Assembly (NCBI GenBank): GCA_003453515.1
Contig: DMLD01000185.1
Coordinates: forward strand, 1-10,178
Reading direction: 5' to 3'
Origin: Lachnospiraceae bacterium
Lineage (GTDB): Bacteria; Bacillota; Clostridia; Lachnospirales; Lachnospiraceae
Length of the DNA: 10,178 nucleotides
Shown here: positions 7,105-10,178 of the stretch, one piece after another
How the letters are laid out: each line of letters begins with the position of its first letter
Numbering within the stretch: the stretch's first letter is position 1
Position numbers and translations under genes: made by a program
The notes under the pieces: model-generated
What the model saw: the letters and a program-made list of their open reading frames with translations, nothing else
Databases searched by the model: none
What the model was told of the DNA's origin: nothing

Positions 7105-8557
7105 GTACATTTTCTTTGGTTTGCGGAAAAATCATCGTGAACACCGTTCCGTCCTCCTCGCTGCTTGTCACGGAGATGGAGCCGCCGTGTCGCTCGACTA
7201 TATTTTTCGCTACTACAAGCCCAAGTCCCGAGCCCTCTCTGGTGCCGTGAGTGGAGGCTCTGTAAAACTTGTCAAACACATTCTCCCACTCGTCCTCGGG
7301 TATCACCACACCGTGATCCGAGACGGTCGCCCTTAGCACGGGATCCTCCTTATATATGTGGACATCTATCCTTGTGCCGGGGTCACAGTACTTGATGGCA
7401 TTTTGCATAAGTACGACAAATACCTGACGTATCCTGTCGTAATCCCCGTCGATGAGCGACATCTCATCATCGTATGTCACCTCGCCCTTCAGATCCTTCT
7501 TCTTCATGAGGATCCTCAGCCCCCGCATGGCATCCTGCGCCACGGCTATGAGGTTGATGACCTCGATGTTCATCTCAAAATCAGGATTCTGCATCCTCGA
7601 TATCATCAGCAGATCAGACACAAGTCTCTCCATCGTGGCACACTCATCCTGTATGCGCCTCAGATAGTCTGCCTGCTTCCCGGGATCGTCTATATAGCCC
7701 TCGACGAGAGTGTCCGCATATCCCTTCGTGACCGTTATGGGTGTCCTGAGCTCGTGAGACACATTTGAGAAAAAATCCCTTCTCGACTGCTCGACGCCGG
7801 CTCTGTACTCCTCAGCCTCCTGAAGCTGCTCGGCGAGCTCATCCATCGTATCCGCAAGAGAGCCCAGCTCGTCATTTCTGACAATACCGGTCGTTCCCAG
7901 ATAATCACCCGCGGCGATCTCCCCCGCGAACTCATCTATACGAAGTATGGGTCTTACAAGCTGCCTTGAAAAAATAAGTGCCAGTATGATCGCTATCAGT
8001 CCGCCCAGTCCCACACAAAACAGCATATACTTCTGATACTGCGTAACCGCATTTGAACGCATGGTCATGGGTCCGGACACGAGCACGGCACCTATGACCT
8101 CCTTGTTCTGATCATAGACCGGAGTAGCCACATGCATCATGTCGGTGTCGTATATCTTGTCATGGTTCGTGTAGTTGCCGCGTTTGCCGTTGAAGGCGGA
8201 CGTGAGTATATCCTCCATGCGGTCGGGTATATCCATCTGCTCGGGAACGACGTTGGTATACCGGTCATCGAGCGGCTTCTTTGCCTTGGGATTGGAAAAG
8301 ATCCATATATCCGATCGCCTCGCGGATCCGAAATCCTCGACCGCAGCCAGATAGTCCGAAAAGGTTTTGGTATCCTCCGTCTGCGATGCCTTGCCGACTC
8401 GGTCCGCAACCGTCTTGGCAAGATCATTCAGCTGTGTTCTGTAGGTACCGACAATGTTGTTTTGGTTGAACTGCGTGAACATAAGTCCGATCAGAAGTGT
8501 AAACGCTACGATGACCACGCCGAAATAGATAAATACACGTACAAAAATATGCTTCAT
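7082..8557 (-). CDS. membrane sensor histidine kinase (two-component system)
   Basis: This 491-aa kinase is the sensor partner of the response regulator just upstream. TM1 spans about residues 7-27 and TM2 about 178-196. Between them is an extracytoplasmic domain of about 150 residues that looks Cache/PAS-like, ending MMHVATPVYDQNKEVIGAVL. A HAMP domain follows (about 197-250), then HisKA with H268 in FFSNVSHELRTPIT, then the ATPase: N-box LMQNAIKY (N386), F-box VFDKFYRAS and G2 GSGLGL (442-447). The G1 motif reads SDHGVVIP (D414, G416) where most kinases have DxGxGI, so the second glycine is valine. There is no cytoplasmic PAS domain, unlike PhoR or WalK. The ATG at 8557 has GAGG about ten bases upstream and is 18 bp after the regulator stop. 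The stimulus cannot be told from sequence. The gene's last codons contain the 6S promoter. Confidence 0.93.
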   Translation of the reverse strand: MKHIFVRVFIYFGVVIVAFTLLIGLMFTQFNQNNIVGTYRTQLNDLAKTVADRVGKASQTEDTKTFSDYLAAVEDFGSARRSDIWIFSNPKAKKPLDDRYTNVVPEQMDIPDRMEDILTSAFNGKRGNYTNHDKIYDTDMMHVATPVYDQNKEVIGAVLVSGPMTMRSNAVTQYQKYMLFCVGLGGLIAIILALIFSRQLVRPILRIDEFAGEIAAGDYLGTTGIVRNDELGSLADTMDELAEQLQEAEEYRAGVEQSRRDFFSNVSHELRTPITVTKGYADTLVEGYIDDPGKQADYLRRIQDECATMERLVSDLLMISRMQNPDFEMNIEVINLIAVAQDAMRGLRILMKKKDLKGEVTYDDEMSLIDGDYDRIRQVFVVLMQNAIKYCDPGTRIDVHIYKEDPVLRATVSDHGVVIPEDEWENVFDKFYRASTHGTREGSGLGLVVAKNIVERHGGSISVTSSEEDGTVFTMIFPQTKENVLDLEEGL

Positions 8558-8575
8558 GTGATCACTGCCTCATCA

Positions 8576-9265
8576 TCAGATCTTGATCTCGAATTTATAA
8601 CCAAGTCCCCAGATGGTCTTGATCTCCCAATCGGGGTGCTCTACCTGATCGAGCTTTGCCCTGAGTCTCTTGATATGTGAGTCAACGGTACGGCTGTCCC
8701 CGAAGTAGTCCTGTCCCCACAGACTGTCCAAAAGATTGTCCCTTGTAAATACCTTGCTCGGGTTGCCCGCGAGTATCCACATCGTCTCGACCTCTTTTTT
8801 GGTCATTGGAAGCTTCTTGGAGCCCACATAGATCGTATATGCCTCGATATTGATGGTAAGGTCACCGATATTCAGTACCTTTTTATCATCCGTCACATCC
8901 GTCCTGCCCATACGTCTGAGGACTGCCCTGACTCTCGCCATAACCTCATTTCCCGAAAACGGCTTCACGATGTAGTCATCCGCACCGATATCAAGCCCCA
9001 TGACTCTCTCGTAGTCCTCACCCTTGGCAGTTACAAGGATGATGGGTACATCGGAGTTCTCACGTATCTTCTGACATACCTTGTATCCGTCCATGCCGGG
9101 CATCATGACATCGAGCAGGATAACCGACGGATCGGTCTTTTTGAACAGATCCATTGCTTCAAAGCCGTCCTTTGCCACTACCGGCTCAAATCCCTCCTTT
9201 GCCACATATGTGCCCAGAACCTCGCGGATATCCTCGTTGTCATCCACGATCAAAATACGCTGCAT
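8576..9265 (-). CDS. OmpR/PhoB-family response regulator
   Basis: This 229-aa regulator accepts phosphate from the adjacent kinase and binds DNA. The receiver domain (about 1-118) has the acidic pocket D8/D9, phospho-acceptor D52 in VILLDVMMPGMDG, the switch residue T79 in LVTAK, and K101 in IVKPFSG. The C-terminal winged helix-turn-helix (about 130-229) has the recognition-helix region RTVDSHIKRLRAKLD and the wing TIWGLGYKFE, typical of OmpR/PhoB proteins, which usually bind direct repeats as dimers. AGGAGG lies six bases before the ATG at 9265. It is the first gene of the operon, with a strong promoter about 100 bp upstream. It resembles PhoP/YycF-type regulators, but a specific name is not justified. 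Confidence 0.95.
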   Translation of the reverse strand: MQRILIVDDNEDIREVLGTYVAKEGFEPVVAKDGFEAMDLFKKTDPSVILLDVMMPGMDGYKVCQKIRENSDVPIILVTAKGEDYERVMGLDIGADDYIVKPFSGNEVMARVRAVLRRMGRTDVTDDKKVLNIGDLTINIEAYTIYVGSKKLPMTKKEVETMWILAGNPSKVFTRDNLLDSLWGQDYFGDSRTVDSHIKRLRAKLDQVEHPDWEIKTIWGLGYKFEIKI

Positions 9266-9284
9266 ACTCTACCTCCTGGAAAAA

Positions 9285-9313
9285 TGACTTTAGAATGACA
9301 TAGTAGTGTGACA
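9285..9313 (-). promoter_or_regulatory. TGTCA-type direct repeats in the regulator leader
   Basis: The minus strand shows TGTCA at 9313-9309 and 9300-9296, and AGTCA at 9289-9285, so units start 13 and 11 bp apart. OmpR/PhoB regulators commonly bind direct repeats at about 11-bp period, and the Pho box core is TGTCA-like. This could be an autoregulatory site of the encoded regulator downstream of its promoter. The repeats are visible; the role is inference, and the unequal spacing weakens it. Confidence 0.3.
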
Positions 9314-9335
9314 TTTTTATCACACGCATGTACTA
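9301..9335. repeat. interrupted inverted repeat in the regulator 5' leader
   Basis: TAGTA (9301-9305) plus GTGTGA (9306-9311) is mirrored by TCACAC (9320-9325), an unmatched five-base bulge, and TACTA (9331-9335). The core TGTGA-N8-TCACA has the half-sites of the CRP consensus, but with eight rather than six bases between them. It lies between the predicted start of transcription (about 9361) and the ATG. It could be a CRP/FNR-family operator or an RNA hairpin in the leader. Confidence 0.5.
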
Positions 9336-9367
9336 TATTATTCATAAAAGGAAATATCCTATATACA

Positions 9368-9396
9368 ATAATATACGATTTTGGTTATTATGTCAA
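9368..9396 (-). promoter_or_regulatory. promoter of the two-component operon
   Basis: The minus strand has a perfect TTGACA -35 (9396-9391), a 17-bp spacer, and a TATTAT -10 (9373-9368). The predicted start near 9361 leaves a leader of about 95 nt before the regulator ATG, which contains the inverted repeat and TGTCA repeats. The region is strongly AT-rich, as expected. Confidence 0.7.
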
Positions 9397-9446
9397 TTTG
9401 AATATTTTTTTGACATGTTTCTGACCCAGTGGTGTGTTACCTTGAT

Positions 9447-9471
9447 TATACTCTCATCGTGACCCGATGAG
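9447..9471 (+). promoter_or_regulatory. -10 box and perfect 7-5-7 palindrome before the Ig-domain gene
   Basis: A TATACT -10-like box sits at 9447-9452, without a good -35 at 16-18 bp. Directly after it is CTCATCG (9453-9459), loop TGACC (9460-9464), CGATGAG (9465-9471). The perfect 19-bp palindrome would cover the start of transcription and ends 12 bp before the Shine-Dalgarno. The weak -35 with a palindrome at +1 suggests a regulated promoter. The palindrome is certain, the promoter is not. Confidence 0.4.
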
Positions 9472-9495
9472 TTGAGTTGTTTAAGGAGGCTCGTT

Positions 9496-10107
9496 ATGAA
9501 GAGATCAATTCTACGGATCCTGGCTGTATCCGTTTTCATGTTTTGTATGACACTTTGTATATCACAGACCAGTCTTGCCGCCAAGGCACCCAGACTCAAT
9601 CTGAAAAAGCTGGATCTGACCAAGGGCACAACGTTCACCATCAGAGTGTACAATCTGTCCGAGGGAGATACCGCGGTATTCAAGTCTACGGATACTGATG
9701 TTCTCAAGATAAACTCCGTTGCCGACAACAAGCGATCAGCCGTTATCTACGGCAAGACCGTAGGCAAGGCAACACTTAAGGTGAACATCAAGAGATCCGG
9801 CAAGGTCATAGATACACTCAAGTGCAAGGTCAAGGTGGCTCCGATCCCCGTCAGCATCAAGTTCTCGGACAATTCGATAACACTGCTCGAGGGACGTCAG
9901 GCATATATAGATGTCATCATCAAGCCCTACTCTGCTACCGAGACACCCGTATTTGAGAGCAGCAACGAGGATGTCGCCGTCGTAAATGTTCACGGACTGG
10001 TGACTGCCGTCGCCCCGGGCAAGGTAACCATCACCGCGACCCTTCTTTCGACGGGCAAGACGGCTACATGCACCGTTGTGGTCAAGGAGGATCCCGACGA
10101 CGATTAA
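9496..10107 (+). CDS. small secreted protein with two Ig-like (BIG2) domains
   Basis: This 203-aa protein starts at the ATG at 9496, which has AAGGAGG (9483-9489) six bases upstream. An in-frame ATG 24 bp upstream would precede the Shine-Dalgarno and is rejected. Residues 1-30 are a Sec signal peptide: MKRSILR, a hydrophobic core, and SLAAKA near the likely cleavage. Two related domains follow, about 33-115 and 117-197. Each has a VFKS/VFES strand, a GKTVGKATL or AVAPGKVTI turn, and a final strand with one cysteine at the equivalent place (C110 in LKCKVKV, C192 in ATCTVVV). The second closely fits BIG2 (bacterial Ig-like group 2); the first is divergent. The tail is acidic (KEDPDDD). There is no LPXTG, SLH domain or lipobox, so it may be free or wall-associated. 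Its function is unknown; BIG2 domains usually mediate adhesion or act as spacers. It diverges from the two-component operon. Confidence 0.88.
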   Translation: MKRSILRILAVSVFMFCMTLCISQTSLAAKAPRLNLKKLDLTKGTTFTIRVYNLSEGDTAVFKSTDTDVLKINSVADNKRSAVIYGKTVGKATLKVNIKRSGKVIDTLKCKVKVAPIPVSIKFSDNSITLLEGRQAYIDVIIKPYSATETPVFESSNEDVAVVNVHGLVTAVAPGKVTITATLLSTGKTATCTVVVKEDPDDD

Positions 10108-10141
10108 GACAAATATCGCTTCCATATATAAGAAGAGAGCA

Positions 10142-10178
10142 GCACGGCGAAGATCGTTTCGCCGTGCTTATTTTGTGC
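10142..10178 (+). terminator. intrinsic terminator after the Ig-domain gene
   Basis: A perfect 10-bp GC-rich stem (10142-10151 GCACGGCGAA with 10158-10167 TTCGCCGTGC) and a six-base loop are followed by TTATTTTGTGC. It lies 34 bp after the stop codon, so the gene is monocistronic. On the minus strand the stem is followed by a moderately pyrimidine-rich run, so weak bidirectional action is possible. Confidence 0.85.

Noticed and set aside
9410..9438. TTGACA at 9410-9415 as the -35 of the plus-strand Ig-domain gene
   Set aside because: At a 17-bp spacing the -10 position reads TGTGTT. The nearest good -10 (TATACT at 9447) is 31 bp away, too far for a sigma-70-type promoter.

Overview
The window looks like ordinary chromosomal DNA of a Firmicute, most likely class Clostridia and plausibly Lachnospiraceae. 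This rests on the AddA/AddB helicase-nuclease pair (the Firmicute counterpart of RecBCD), a long glutamine-dependent NadE, strong AGGAGG-type ribosome binding sites, a clostridial-style 6S RNA fold, and a secreted Ig-like (BIG2) protein. Composition looks close to half GC in the genes, with AT-rich intergenic stretches. The family-level placement is inference. I see no transposase, integrase, phage gene, CRISPR array, tRNA or rRNA.

Layout. Everything from 1 to 9265 reads leftward (minus strand). In transcription order it runs: OmpR-type response regulator (9265-8576), sensor histidine kinase (8557-7082), a structured RNA that I identify as 6S/SsrS RNA (about 7060-6848), NAD+ synthetase nadE (6693-4780), addB (4707-1285), and the first 427 codons of addA (1282-1, cut by the window edge). 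On the plus strand, divergent from the response regulator, lies one small secreted two-domain Ig-like protein (9496-10107). It is followed by a clear intrinsic terminator (10142-10178).

How the parts work together. The regulator and kinase form one two-component operon, driven by a near-consensus promoter at 9396-9368. Its leader holds an inverted repeat and TGTCA-type direct repeats that could mediate autoregulation. The divergent secreted protein is a natural candidate target, because its start region carries a perfect 7-5-7 palindrome. The 6S RNA has its own near-consensus promoter, whose -35 and spacer lie inside the last codons and stop of the kinase gene. nadE makes NAD+. addB and addA encode a double-strand-break processing enzyme and are tightly coupled: the addA Shine-Dalgarno abuts the addB stop. 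nadE is only 72 bp upstream of addB, so the three may be co-transcribed.

No new multi-gene system is evident. The most useful observations are the 6S RNA and its embedded promoter, several unexplained operator-like repeats in the intergenic regions, a kinase with a degenerate ATP-binding G1 motif, and the small secreted Ig-domain protein paired with the two-component system.
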